Shown here: piece by piece, positions 1-12,400 of the stretch | How the letters are laid out: each line of letters opens with the position of its first letter | How positions within the stretch are numbered: position 1 is the stretch's first letter | Assembly: GCA_024734495.1 (NCBI GenBank) | Contig: JALMQS010000066.1 | Coordinates: 5,175,490 to 5,239,489, forward strand | Reading direction: 5' to 3' | From: Forficula auricularia | Taxonomy: Eukaryota; Arthropoda; Insecta; Dermaptera; Forficulidae | Length of the DNA stretch: 64,000 nt | Notes under the pieces: generated by a model | What the model was told of the DNA's origin: nothing | Database searches by the model: none | Seen by the model: the letters and a program-made list of their open reading frames with translations, nothing else | Program-made: the position numbers and the translations under genes

Positions 1-680
1 TTTTTAATTCTTGTTTAATTTTTATAACTAAAATTCATTCAAAATTTATGCAAATAATATATTTTATATGAAATTTATTTATATTCTACTGAAAATATAA
101 GGGAAATTTTCGGACGTCATTGTCTATAAGAATTATAGTAGTAATAATTTAACAAGTATAGGGATTCAATTTATGAAAATGATTGAGAAATAAAAAAAAT
201 AGATATAACTTAAATTATTTGAATTTTATTTTTCCGATTTCATAACATTATAAAATATTTACTAAAAAATAAATAAATTAGGTAACATTTCTTAGTTAAG
301 AAAATAATTATTCTAATCATAGATATCGAAATTACCCGCATTTTCTTGTCTTATTCTACTATTGATAACAAGTTTCTTTGCATTTTTATTTTTTTTCTAT
401 TTTTAAACTTATCATATCTAGTTTCAAAGAAATTTCTCTTGTAACAAGCACCATTTTTTATAAATTTTTATGAAAATTGACTAGAAAAAAAAAAGGAATT
501 ATTTCCATTACTACTTAATAAAGTATATCAATAAATAGTTTTATAAAGACCATGAAAATTATAAACACAACTTCACATAAATATGAATATTTTATTCTTA
601 ATAAAAAAGTATAAGGCGAAGGTTTTAGATGAAAATTCTTGATACTGTTCACAAGGGATTCCATCATCTTACACAGCAGG
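1..680. other. AT-rich DNA, nothing recognised
   Basis: No coding frame, repeat end or RNA gene could be supported here. Confidence 0.4.
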
Positions 681-688
681 CTTAAGAC

Positions 689-1338
689 CAGTGGCGTAAC
701 AATAGGATGGCAGGACAGGCAAAATACCACGGGCACCCGGCCAGAGACCACAGGAGGATCCTAATATTTATTATTACAAAATTTGGTAAAATTTATTAGT
801 TTTATATTCAATTAATTTAAGTTACCAACTAAAGTACAGACACAAATTAATTATTTCAATCCAAAACGCTCTTTAAATTAAAAGTTACTAGAAAATCAAC
901 GAAATGTGCACACAATAATTATAATAGCGTTTGTAAGTACTTTACGTTGAGATTTATTAAAAAGAACATACAACGTTGATTTAGCTCCGGGACCGTCCAT
1001 TAATTAGGTCACACAATAAGTGGGGGGGGATATCAGATTTGTGAAAGGGGGGCCCGGGGATCTTAAAAATTATTATGTCACAAAAGTCAAATTTTTTCAA
1101 ATATATTTTAGATTTCAGATTATTATTATTCCAATCTGAAAATTATAGGGTATAAAAGTAACAGTGTGACGTCACAATACAAGGGGGGTACAATGAAAAT
1201 GTTACAGAATGTGACACAGGGGGGCAGGGGGTATAAAAATCTTGAAATTCGTGTGACGTAATTTATGGATGGCCCCTTCTTTACACTGAGGGATGAATTT
1301 GCCCCGGGCCCCAACGGTTAAGAGTAGTTACGCCTCTG
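689..1338. mobile_element. Non-autonomous hAT-like element
   Basis: Ends CAGTGGCGTAAC and GTTACGCCTCTG are inverted repeats (11 of 12). The flanks CTTAAGAC (681-688) and CTTAAGGG (1339-1346) look like a decayed 8-bp target duplication. There is no transposase inside; it carries a nested MITE. Confidence 0.6.
985..1279. mobile_element. Nested MITE with GGGACCGTCCAT ends
   Basis: GGGNCCRTCCATWAATTANG at the left is mirrored near 1250-1279. The centre is rich in G runs. A worn relative is seen at about 28910-29030. Confidence 0.5.
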
Positions 1339-1346
1339 CTTAAGGG

Positions 1347-2315
1347 TCTTCAAAAGAATCAAGAATTTTCGTATGAATATTTGAGATTGTTATTAATTAT
1401 ATTTTAACTAAAAAAAATTTAGAAAATACAAAAAACTTTTTAAAAATAAAGAAATCAATGATTTTGTCAATAAAAATATATATTGTAGCTATAATTGAGA
1501 AGTTTTTAAGACTAGATTCTCAAAAATCTTGAATAATACGAATTAAATTTTAAAATAATCGTATCTTTTGTTCCTTTATAGATCTTTTTCTGTGTGTTTA
1601 AGATAATACAAATATAGGCTTCAGCTTGGACAAGCAAAATCCTATTGACCACTCACTAGATTAAGAACAAAATTAAGACTTATTTTACTGAATTAGATAC
1701 TAGTTTTTGTTGACTGGGTAGCACTTGAAAGCATTATTTATTATTACGAATCAATTTTGATTTCTTTTTAGGATATGTTTTATATTTATATCCTTAAAAA
1801 CTTCTTATTTCTCATATATAAAATCAGGGGGGGGGGGCACGGCAGACATTTTTGTCATTAAAAAATTTCTTTATAATGAAGAATTAATAAAATTCAATTG
1901 CATGTTTCCAGTAATTGATTATTTATTCAAGTGGTAGTTACTATATAGTTTGAAACATTGTGCTACTAGGGTTAATTCAAATATTTCGAGGACACTACGG
2001 TACCCTTTTTACTTCAGTGGAAACTGTGAAATCAGACAATGGCGAGGTAGTGGGTTCAAAAGGCATTAATTGCTTGATAATTACAGGTGTGTTAATATTG
2101 CAAAGTACTCATCCATCAGCTCACCAATATGCCGACCCTATCAGTTTCCACAAACTAACGAATACAGCTTTACAATACAATACATACATATATACAATTT
2201 TCACAGCATAAGATAACAACTATATTAATAACATTCATTCTCAACTAAGTTTGAACCAAATGAAAAAATCATTAGATTAAATTAAGTCAAATGTTTTATC
2301 AACCAATTATCCTTA
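1347..2315. other. AT-rich DNA with a fold-back end fragment
   Basis: A G run lies at 1828-1837. About 1935-1975 matches one end of the small fold-back at 43.79-43.93 kb (GTTTGAAACATTGTGCTACT). The 83-codon frame at 1960-2211 shows no family resemblance. Confidence 0.4.
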
Positions 2316-2323
2316 ATGATCAG

Positions 2324-2819
2324 TAGAGACCGAATTTTTATGCATTAAAAACTGCCAAAATATGCCAAATAATAATAATAAAGAAATAATTAGCACAGGA
2401 TCTCAAAAATAATTAAAATTTGATTGTAATTGTGAATAATTTATGTTTACAAGTATTTTTCTAAATTATCTTCATGTTATTATGTCTACGGTCACTTAAA
2501 ATTGATTTATAGGATGAAAAGGAGCACTCCACATCCTCAGATGTGATAGGGGCAAATATATAAAGGAACTTTATATATATATATTTCTACATTATTTTTC
2601 ATTCTTTCTCTGAAAATTTACTTTTAAAAAATCTGTATTTGGCGCAAAATAGGCAATATTTGATAAAAAATCCTTCAAATATGCAATTTTATGCAATATT
2701 ACTAAAATATGCAGTATAAAATGTAACCCACAGTATCCTAGATGCATGATTCGGATAGATAATTGATCCCCTGGGTCGTATGTGGCGGCAAACAAAATAT
2801 GCAATTGCATAGGTCTCTA
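2324..2819. mobile_element. hAT MITE with perfect 8-bp target duplication
   Basis: Ends TAGAGACC and GGTCTCTA, with TATGCA-type extension, are inverted. ATGATCAG flanks both sides (2316-2323 and 2820-2827). Non-autonomous. Confidence 0.75.
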
Positions 2820-2827
2820 ATGATCAG

Positions 2828-3891
2828 ACAAGGAAAAGGTCAACGAATTTCCTATATCTACGTCATTACATATCAAAATAAATTAATTGAAAATTCCAAA
2901 ATGTCTATTTTTTTCGATTAAAATTTTATACTCCCTCATCAAAAAACCTGTATCATTTTTCAGGTTCTATTGGATAAAACACGATTCCTTGAAATATCGT
3001 TTTATCTAATTTTTTTCAAAATTGATTATATGATAATAATTGTCAAAGTCAAAATTATGACACACCATCCGCGCATGCTGTTCCAAAGCTGTTTGTGATG
3101 GCTTAGTGCCCTCGAAATATTTGCATTAACCACTTGAATAAATAATAAATTACTGGAAACAAGCAATTGAATTTTATTCATCCTCCTACTAAAGTCCACT
3201 ACGCACAAAGCCATTAAAAATTTTTTAATACTTTTTTATTTGAAGAAGAGTAAAATTATCAACTATTCCGAGAGTTAACAATTACAAAAAGCGTCTAGTT
3301 CTAATAATGCTGGGAAAAATAAACTTTTTTTGTTTAACAAGTTTTTTTTTAAATGGGGGAACCATCGCGGGTGGCAAAAGCACGCTACGCCACTGTATAA
3401 AATGTAAAAATATTGTTCCTAGGTAAAACAAAATTCAAAGCGAAATTTGATATGAACCAGTCAAGTATGATTGTTCTTAGATACTAGTTGTTATATTATT
3501 ATATTTGATTTCTAAATAAATAAGATAATAAAAAAAATTGAACAAATAAACCCACTTTATATAACAATAATAACATCAAAAAATTAATCAACAAAGGTTA
3601 AACAGAAATTTAAAATAATACTGTTCAATAAGTATACCTATACATTAAATTTATATCGCAGATTAATATCTAAAAGCTATTTTATATCTAAAAACTTAAG
3701 CTGCTTGGATTGTGCATTTGTTTGGTTTTGTTGAGGTGGAACAATCCACCCCATAGGGACTAATTTTTTATTAGTTCATCTTAATTATTTTGACCAAAGA
3801 TTTAAAATCAAAAAGATTTGTTTCTTTTTAAATCGATTTCAAAATATATTTTTATATTTGTTTGTGAGAGAAATATATAATTAGTCTCTTT
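2828..3891. other. AT-rich DNA, nothing recognised
   Basis: Only a short TE-like scrap (GCTACGCCACTG, about 3386-3397) was noticed. Confidence 0.4.
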
Positions 3892-3895
3892 TTAA

Positions 3896-5237
3896 GGTTG
3901 CTCGGACAGTACCCTGCAAGTCAAAATAAAATCTAAATTTTAACACATAAATTAATTATTTTAATTTAGATGTTAGCTAACATCATTTTTAATCGGATAT
4001 AGGAAATAATTTAATTAATAAATAAATGTCTTTTGACTCGAGTCACGTGATTAATTTATTTTTAAGTGAAGCGGACTGATATTTTCGATCATTTAGATAT
4101 GAATATTTACAAAATCCTGGGTCAGAATGTTTTTTTTTTGAACGTTACCTACGTTAATTTATTTGGAAATTCTACGGTAACTGTGGCGACGCGATCGGAC
4201 GATGGATTCTTATAGTACTCACCAAAATAATACGAAAATAAAGAATACCATTTTTCGAGATTTCGCTTAGTTTTCAAGATATCGAGTTTAAAAATACTGT
4301 TTTTTTTTTTGTATTTATTTTATTTTATTTTTCAATTGTTTTTTTTTATAGAAACCACGGAAATCGTAGTATCACGGGTTCCGTGTGGCGCCGCTACTGA
4401 CTACGGATTCTTTTAGAAAATTAATATTAATTAAAAAATAATTAGTAAATACCCAAAAAAATTCGAATATGTAAAAGTCGTTGCCGGTTCGGTTAAGATA
4501 TATTCAGTTCGGCTCGGTTCGATTCGTTTATCTTCATTTCGGGCTGGATTTTAGGCTATTAGGTTGTCGTTTGTTCGGGAACCCATTTTTTTTATCGAGA
4601 TGATGAATAGAACCGAACCTATGAAAAGTGGAAATTGCCAACGCCCACTGGCGCTCACTTGATACAATTTAAGACATCACAGTTCATAAACTCAATTTCA
4701 GTTCAAATTTGTACTTTAAAATTTTATTTTTACTTCCCTACTTATTTCGTCTAGTTCTAAAAGAATCCGTCATCAGATAGCGGCGCCACACGGAACCCCC
4801 TTGATACTACGGTTTCCGTGGTTTCTATAAAAAACAATTGAAAAATAAAATAAAATAAATACAAAAAAAACAGTATTTTTTAAACTGGATATCTCGAAAA
4901 ATGGTATTCTTCATTTTCGACTTATTTTGATGAGTACTACAAGAACCCATCGTCAGATGGCTGCGCCACAGTTAACGTAGAATCCCCATTTATCTATATA
5001 AATAAAAGTTTTTTTTTCTCTCATCATACGATTTGGCTAGATTAATCGAAATATATTCTTTCAGCCAACATTCCTTATTCACTACGTGTTAAAAGTCCGA
5101 TTTTTAATAATTAATTACACGAAAACCCTTGGTCAGGTTTTTTTCAAAAATTATTTTGTACCTATTTGTTATTGATTAATAACATATTAAATATCCAGAT
5201 TTTAATCCAACATTGCCTTAATTATGTCCGAGCAACC
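3896..5237. mobile_element. Fold-back element with TTAA target duplication
   Basis: GGTTGCTCGGACA at the left and TGTCCGAGCAACC-like at the right (5226-5237) are inverted. TTAA lies on both sides (3892-3895, 5238-5241), the target used by piggyBac-type elements. Two long inner arms (about 4150-4420 and 4755-4990) are inverted copies. No transposase seen. Confidence 0.65.
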
Positions 5238-5342
5238 TTAATATAAACATTTTATTTTGATTATTTATATCCATCGATTAAATTAATAAGTTGTTGTAGG
5301 GAAATAAGGACAATTAGCTTATGCAAGTATTTTTTATTTTAT

Positions 5343-5380
5343 GCCAACGTTTCGTCAACCTTGTTGACCTCCTCAGGGCT
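5343..5380 (-). ncRNA. Hammerhead-like ribozyme core, left arm
   Basis: Reads CUGAGGA, helix II GUCAAC/GUUGAC, GAAACGUU, then GGC, which pairs with GCC just before the core (helix I). ACGU is self-complementary, as in minimal dimer-forming hammerheads of Penelope-like elements. One extra base sits between CUGANGA and helix II. Confidence 0.65.
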
Positions 5381-5740
5381 CAAACAAATTAATTTCTTTG
5401 CATATTTGTCAATTTATAAATATTCATTCTTAGCAAACATATATTTTATTTTTATTTTATTTTATTCGATATACGTGAGTTATCCCAGTTACAATATACA
5501 TTTTTATACAATAAATCAACAATTTAACAAAACTAAAATACTAATTTATAGTCTTAATTATTTTTATAGAGAAAAGTTTGCGGAATTTAACATAATGTAA
5601 TGCATTTATTTCTATTATAATTATATATATAGGCACAGATTGAGATTTAAATAGGAAATATTTTCAATCTGTGCCTATATGTGTTTGCTAAGAATGAATA
5701 TTTATAAATTGACAAATATGCAAAGAAATTAATTTGTTTG

Positions 5741-5778
5741 AGCCCTGAGGAAGTCAACAAAGTTGACGAAACATTGGC
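5741..5778 (+). ncRNA. Hammerhead-like ribozyme core, right arm
   Basis: Partner of the core at 5343-5380: GCC-CUGAGGA, GUCAAC/GUUGAC, GAAACAUU-GGC. Here the palindrome ACGU has become ACAU, which may weaken helix III. Confidence 0.6.
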
Positions 5779-6117
5779 ATAAAATAAAAAATACTTGCAT
5801 AAGCCAATTGTTCCTATTTCCCTACAACAACTTATTAACGTAATATAAACAAAAATAAAATTATATAAATTAAATTGATGAAGTAAATAAATTAGGACCT
5901 TTGTATGGAAATAGGCAGGTGCAAACATCAGCTTCACGCCTTATTCCATTTAATTCCTATGAGATTCAAATAACATGATTGGGAGATAAAATTTAATTTA
6001 AAATTTAGGAAAACAGATTTTTGATTTTGTCGTAATTATAGTTACGAAACAAAATTATGTAAAAATATATATTTCTTAATAAATATTATAGGTAAATAAA
6101 TTATTATAAAAATATTA

Positions 6118-6123
6118 TTTATT
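6118..6123 (-). terminator. Candidate poly(A) signal of Gpr155
   Basis: AATAAA on the minus strand about 115 nt past the stop codon. The region is AT-rich, so chance matches are common. Confidence 0.3.
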
Positions 6124-6236
6124 TGTATTTACAGAAATTCTGTAATTTAGTTAAAAATTGTAAATCTTTGATTGTTCAAAATAAAATAATAAATAAGTTA
6201 ATAAAAATTAATCATATTACAAATAGTGTCAAGTAA

Positions 6237-6444
6237 TCAATGAAGATCTTCTATTTTAAAAGTATAAATCGTGTTATCATCGTGTAAATGGTGTAGTCGA
6301 GTTACATGTTGTATGATTCCTCCTTCTAAAAGTCGTGCTCCATAAGAAAGCCCTTCTCCACGATCATGTGCTAGGCCAATTTCAACGAGCCAAGATACTA
6401 ACGCAGACCCAAAAAAAGCTTCCTGATAAAATCTTAGTCCGCAT
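6237..6444 (-). CDS. Gpr155: Gpr155 exon 14 (DEP domain and stop)
   Basis: After acceptor ACTTAAAAG it reads CGLRFYQEAFFGSALVSWLV, EIGLAHDRGEGLSYGARLLE, GGIIQHVTRLHHL and ends KIEDLH-stop (TGA 6239-6237). The DEP core LVSWLVE...GE...Y..RL is intact. The protein stops shortly after the DEP fold, so it lacks the longer Ser/Pro-rich tail of the human protein. Confidence 0.95.
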
Positions 6445-9400
6445 CTTTTAAGTAAAAAATTCATTAAATTAAACTGGTTATTTAGCTGAGAGAAGGAGAT
6501 TTAAGTTTAAAAGAAATAAATTAGACATTACCATAATAGTCCAGGCAAATTACGATTTTAACAGGAAATAATTTCCGGTAAAGATTTTATTGCTGGAATA
6601 CCTTTATTGATACTCCAATATTACTACCCATCTTGTGGAAATTTTTCTACGCGCCTCAAAATGATAGATACATTAAACCTCTTTAAATTACGCGTAAAAT
6701 GATAACAATTTCATATAATTAGGTTTAGTAGAACCGGTACTAGCGCCTGTCAAAAAACAGCGGCCGGGATCACTTTTGAATATCCCTAAAACTCGCACTT
6801 TTTTCGATTTTTCCCCATTTTGACCATGAAGGACCACGTTTTAGACAAAGACGACTCTATACATTTTTAAACTAGATTCAATTTGCTACAATTTAAACTA
6901 AGTTTCATCTTAATTGGATAATGGTAGCCTATGCTGCAATGAGGCTGAAAAATCCGATTTTTTGCTAAAAATCGCAGTTTTTCCTTCACAAAATGAAAAC
7001 CACTCATCCTAGAAATTTGATTCCTATCTCATTGACTAGAAAATTTAATTTACTTGAACGTTTACTTGGACCACTTTTTTGATAAAAGTCTTAGATTTAT
7101 AGATATCCTACATTTTCCCGACATGGTATGATCTGAATCCTCAAGTCATGGAAAATGCTGGATATCTATAAATCTAAGAGTTTTATCAAAAAAGTGGTTC
7201 CAAGTAAATAAAATTTACTAGAGAATGAGATAGGAATTAAGTTTCTAGGATGAGTGGTTTTCAATTTATGAAAGAAAACTGCGATTTTTTGCAAAAAATT
7301 GGATTTTTCAACCTCATTGCGGCACGGGTTACCATTATTCAATTAAGATGAAACTAACTTTAAATTGTAACAAATTTAATCTAGTTTAAAAATGTATAGA
7401 GTCGTCTTTGTCGAAAACGTGCTCCTTCAAGATCAAAATGGGGAGAAATCGAAAAAAGTACGAGTTTTAGGGATATTCAAAAGTGATCCCGGCGGCTGTT
7501 TTTTGAGAGGCGCTAGTACTGGTTCTACTGAACCTAAATAGATGAAATTGTTAGCTAATAGATATCTTTTTGATTTGATAAGCCGTTTTAGTTATTCAAG
7601 AAAAACTGAAAAAACTCCCTTCATTTTGAGGCGAGTAGAAAAATTTCCACAACACAGATTTGGGGGAAAATTTAGAGGGTAGTAATATTGGAGTACCAAT
7701 AAAGGTATTCCAGCAATAAAATCTTTAACGGGAATTATTTCCTGTTTATGCCATTTTTCACGTAATTTGTCTGGACTATAAATATTTTTATTTTTACTGT
7801 TAACGAACTGATTTCATTCTATTCATAAAGTAAATTCAATTAAGACTAAATTCTAATACGAGTAATAACAATACGTAATAACAATTTGAAATATTTATAT
7901 AGTCTGAAAAAGATCTTCAATGTCTTGAAAATATTGTCATAAATAAAAAAAATTTATAACAATAAATAATAAGACATCTTTAATTTATTCCTTACAAAAT
8001 TTTTGAAGAATGAAATTGAATATGCAATTTTGAAAAGGGCACATGCCTAAAAATTGAATATGTTCAGGAATGAAAAAACTAATTATTTTCTAAAGTAGTG
8101 TAAAATTTGTAAAATTATTTTCGAGTTACATTTTGGGGCCAGTAAAATTAATACCAGAGTTGTGCCTTTTTCGAGCATAGTAGCTGCAGGGAAGCTTTTA
8201 GATTACATTTATATGACCAAAAACATAGATGTGAAAAATGGGCCAAGTTCGGTATAAACGGCTTCGCCGACAAAAGAATTGAGATCTAAACGGGTACCAA
8301 GTTCCATAGCAGTTGCTGATATCATAGCTATAGGGATGTACAACGTTCTTCAATTGATTTAAAAGAAAATTTGATACGTTCTTTGATATTAAATTATTAT
8401 AACTTGGCAAGTTTTAATAGTCAATAAATTACGTGATGATATTTATTTAATACAAGCTTAAAATAAAGCTTTGCTATAGGTGTTCTATTTTATACTACAA
8501 ACAATTAAGTTGGATATAAAACTTGCCAAGTTATAAATTTAATATCAGGGAACGTAACAAATTTTCTATTAAATCTTTTGAAGAACGTTGTAAGTACATT
8601 GAGTGGGTCAAAAAAACTGAAATTTTTTTTTCGAAAACGCTTTAGTGCAGAAAAGTTGCCTATTGTAATAAGATAAAAAAACGGGAAAAATAAAATAAAA
8701 TTAACATCTCTCGCTCGCTCGTCGAACTTTTACCTTATGAAAAATTGCAATAATCACGATATTTTTTAATTTTTTTTTATTAGTTAAAATTTTTAAAATA
8801 AACACAGTCTAGTGTTTTATGCTTGTTTTATGGTTTAAATAACCTAAATAAATTAAATTCTGATCAATAATATACTTTTTACATTCGCGCAACATCTTAG
8901 AAAAAATAGAATTTTTCAAGTTCGATGCGCGAGCGGAAGATGTTAATTTTTTTAAATTTTTAAATTTTTTTCTTACTACAATAGGCAACTTTTCCGCACT
9001 AAAGCATTTTCGAAAAAAAAAATTCAGTTTTTTCGACCCACCCTATTGTAGATTCCTATAGGTATGATTTAAGCAACTGCTATGGAACTTGGTACCCGTA
9101 CAGATCTCAACCCTTTTGTCGACGGAGCCTTTTCTACCGAACTTTTATCCTTTAATTTATCTAAATAATTACATTTAAACATTTATATTAATAATGATTA
9201 AATATTTCTCATAAAATATCTATTAAAAACCCGGTCAGTTTTTCATAAATTTAACCCCTTCATTTCGGACCCCGAAGAAGGGAAAGTTTCGGTTTTTCAA
9301 TTTTCTCCTTTTTTAATGTTCCAAGCTTTACCAGTATGCCAGTATAGCATTCTAGCTTGATTGTATTTTTACTATATGTTAACTAAGCCTATAATAAATT

Positions 9401-12400
9401 TCACCCTTTCATTTTAAGTCCTGAAAAAGGGAAAGTTACAATTTTTCGATTATTCTACCAGTATGCCAAATATCAGCATTCTAGGATCAGCGGAGGTACT
9501 TTAGGTTTTTGATGTCAGTTAGTGAGTCAGTGTTAAAAATGGCACTTTTCAGAGCTTAATAACTCAAGAACTATAATAGATTTATTCATGAAATCTGGGA
9601 TTCTAGGTGTTCTAGTGGGTCTTATTAGGCAAGCAAAATTTCAAGTGTGTAAGTCTAATAGTTTTTGAGTTATGGGGGGGGAGTCGAAAGTAGCTTGAAA
9701 TGGTTCGTGTAAATATACACATGGTAGGTGCCTCGCCGTTTCTTTCCCGAACTTGGCTGACACACTTCCGTGTGTCTAGATATGATAAAGTGTATTGGAT
9801 AAAAATATGAGAGATGTGCCCATTTCGAAATTGCATATTCAATTAAATATATAAAATATCATTAATATCTATCATATGATTTTAAATAATTACCTTTTAT
9901 CCGATGATATTTCACGAATACATTTATCTCTATGGTGAGTTATAAATTGTTCGCAGATATGCCGAGTCTCGAAACTTAATTCGTTATATGGTTTCAGTTT
10001 GATTGTAATTTCACCATATCGATATCGTCGCCAACTAGAAAAAATTTAATGATAGATTATGTATAGATTCAATATATATGCACAAAATAAGTTATTTTGC
10101 AGTTAATTAATATTTAGAACAAAAATTTTAGTAAGAGGGAAAAGAAATAATAATTATTATAATTATTAACTAGCTGCAAGGCCTCGCCTTCGGCGGCCCT
10201 CTTGCTAGCCAGAGGACACACACCCTGGACCCCCAACCCACCACAGCCCCCGAAACCCACCCAGCACCCCTGCCCCCCACCCCCCCCCGCGTCGAACACC
10301 CGACCCCACACCACTACCCCAACACTCCATCCTCCACCCCATCCACCTCGGACCCCCACTACGCCACTGGCCCTCACCTGAAACCACCACCCCCGCACTC
10401 CCAATGCCCTCTACCCCGCCTAGCCCCCTGGACCCCCCACTCCACCCCGCGCACCCCATGACATAACCCCACACCATCACTCCATCCCCGCACCCAGTTT
10501 TTGCATTTCTAGCTTTCTAGTGACCCACAGATTATGTATACAAAATTTGGTTGAGTATGGTCCAAGAGCAAGAATTTTCATTTTTTGACCCCCCCCCCCC
10601 ATTTTGGTTGGTTAGTTTTTGCATTTCTACCTCTCTAGAGGCCCACAGATTATGTATACAAAATTTGGTTGAGTTTGCTCCAAGGGCAAGAATTTACATA
10701 TTTTTCACCTTCCCCCTTTTTGGTTGGTTTTTGGGGGGAAGTTTTTAAACAAAAGCTGTCAGAAATCACATCCCCTAAAACTTTGCTCATTATAAAATTT
10801 GCCGTAAAGTAAATAGTTTAGGAGTTAATTGATAATATTCATTCGTGAGCCCCCCAAACCCCCTTTTGAGGTCAAAATATCAAAACGTTATATAGCTAAA
10901 AACGTAAGTTAGAAGACATCTGATACAAATATGAAATTTCATAATAATTCCTTCAGCCGTTTTGACGTGAATCGTGAGCAACTTTTCGCGGAAACCACTG
11001 AAACAGACAGACAGACAGACAGGAATTTTGTTGAGGGTGTTTTCGTTCATAACTTTGCTTGAAACGTGTGCAACCAAAATTTGGCGTGATTTGGAGCAAT
11101 GTACAGACAAAATCTTAATTTTATATATATAGAATGAAGCCCAACAAACTGCGTTTTTAGACTAGGTCAAAAAAATTATTCTTTTTATATTATAGAAAAA
11201 TATTACCATTTAACAATAGGAAAGAAAACAATATCGGGATCGAGGCCAAATATCACAAATAATAGTAATGGTTGGCCAAACGAAAGAGTTGCTTCAAGAA
11301 AAGCCAATTCCACATAAATTCCAGAAATTGTTTCCATAATCATTGTCCACATATTTAAAGCAATGCTCTGAAAAAAATAGTTTTTTTTATTAGCTAATTT
11401 AATCAATTTAAAATCTAATTGAATTCCGGTCTGTTTTCTCACCACAAACATTGAACAAAGAAGAAGTATTAATAGAACTTGATGCCTTAAAACTTGTCGA
11501 TCAGGTTCCCGGGAGCGTGATCCTTGACAAATGCCATTTTGGGCATTTGGACAGCAAAATCTTTCCGGGCAATTAAATTCAGAATTGATTGATTCGTTAT
11601 TATTTGTCGGTCTAGCTTGGGAGGAGATTAAATCTTCTATATCCGTGATTTGAGTTCTTGCAACGGGGGACGAGGTTCCATACGAGTCAATAGCACCTAA
11701 AAAAATAATAAATTGACACGTGACATCCACTTGACTTTCCCATACAACGTGATTTAATAATATTATTTATAATCATGTAGGGGGGAGGGGGGTAATTTTT
11801 GCATTTTTAGATTACTGGGGGCCCATTGATTATGTATACAACATTTGGTTGAGTTTGGTACAAGAGTCTAGAATTTCATCCCCCACCCCCATTTTGGGTG
11901 GTTAGTTTTTGCATTTTTAGTCTTCTGGGCGCCTACGGATTATGTATACAAAATTTGGTTGTGTTTGGTACAAGGGGCCTAGATTTTCATTTTTTGACCC
12001 CCCCCCCCCCATTTTGAGCTGTTAGATTTTGCATTTTTAGACTTCTGGGAGCTCACGGATTATGTATACAAAATTTGGTTGTGTATGGTTCAAGGGTCTA
12101 TATTTTCATTTTTGACCCCCCCATTTTGGGCGGTTAGTTTTTTAAATTTTAGACTTCTGGGGGCCCACGGATTATCTATACAAAATTTGGTTGAGTTTGC
12201 TCAAATAGCCTAGATTTTTAATTTTTAACCCCCTTCTCCCCCCTTAATTTTGGGTCGATATGCACCAAAATCTAATCTGCTCTTAATCTCAATGGACCAA
12301 AACTACGTGTGAAATTTGGTTTCGATTTTGGGTCGATATGCACCAATGAGCTAGCAAAAAAAACACTTTTTTCATGCACGATTACAATTCATGACCATAC

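Larger units (their letters stand above)
5283..5838. mobile_element. Penelope-like tail pair in fold-back arrangement
   Basis: Arms 5283-5441 and 5679-5838 are near-perfect inverted copies, each with a hammerhead core. Between them is a hairpin with GGCACAGATTGA stems (5629-5680). The plus-strand frame 5361-5600 and the minus frame 5647-5937 are by-products of the arms. Confidence 0.65.

Noticed and set aside
10114..10480. Two overlapping long frames with Gly/Trp-rich products
   Set aside because: They lie in the biased 3' part of a Helitron; composition explains the open frames.
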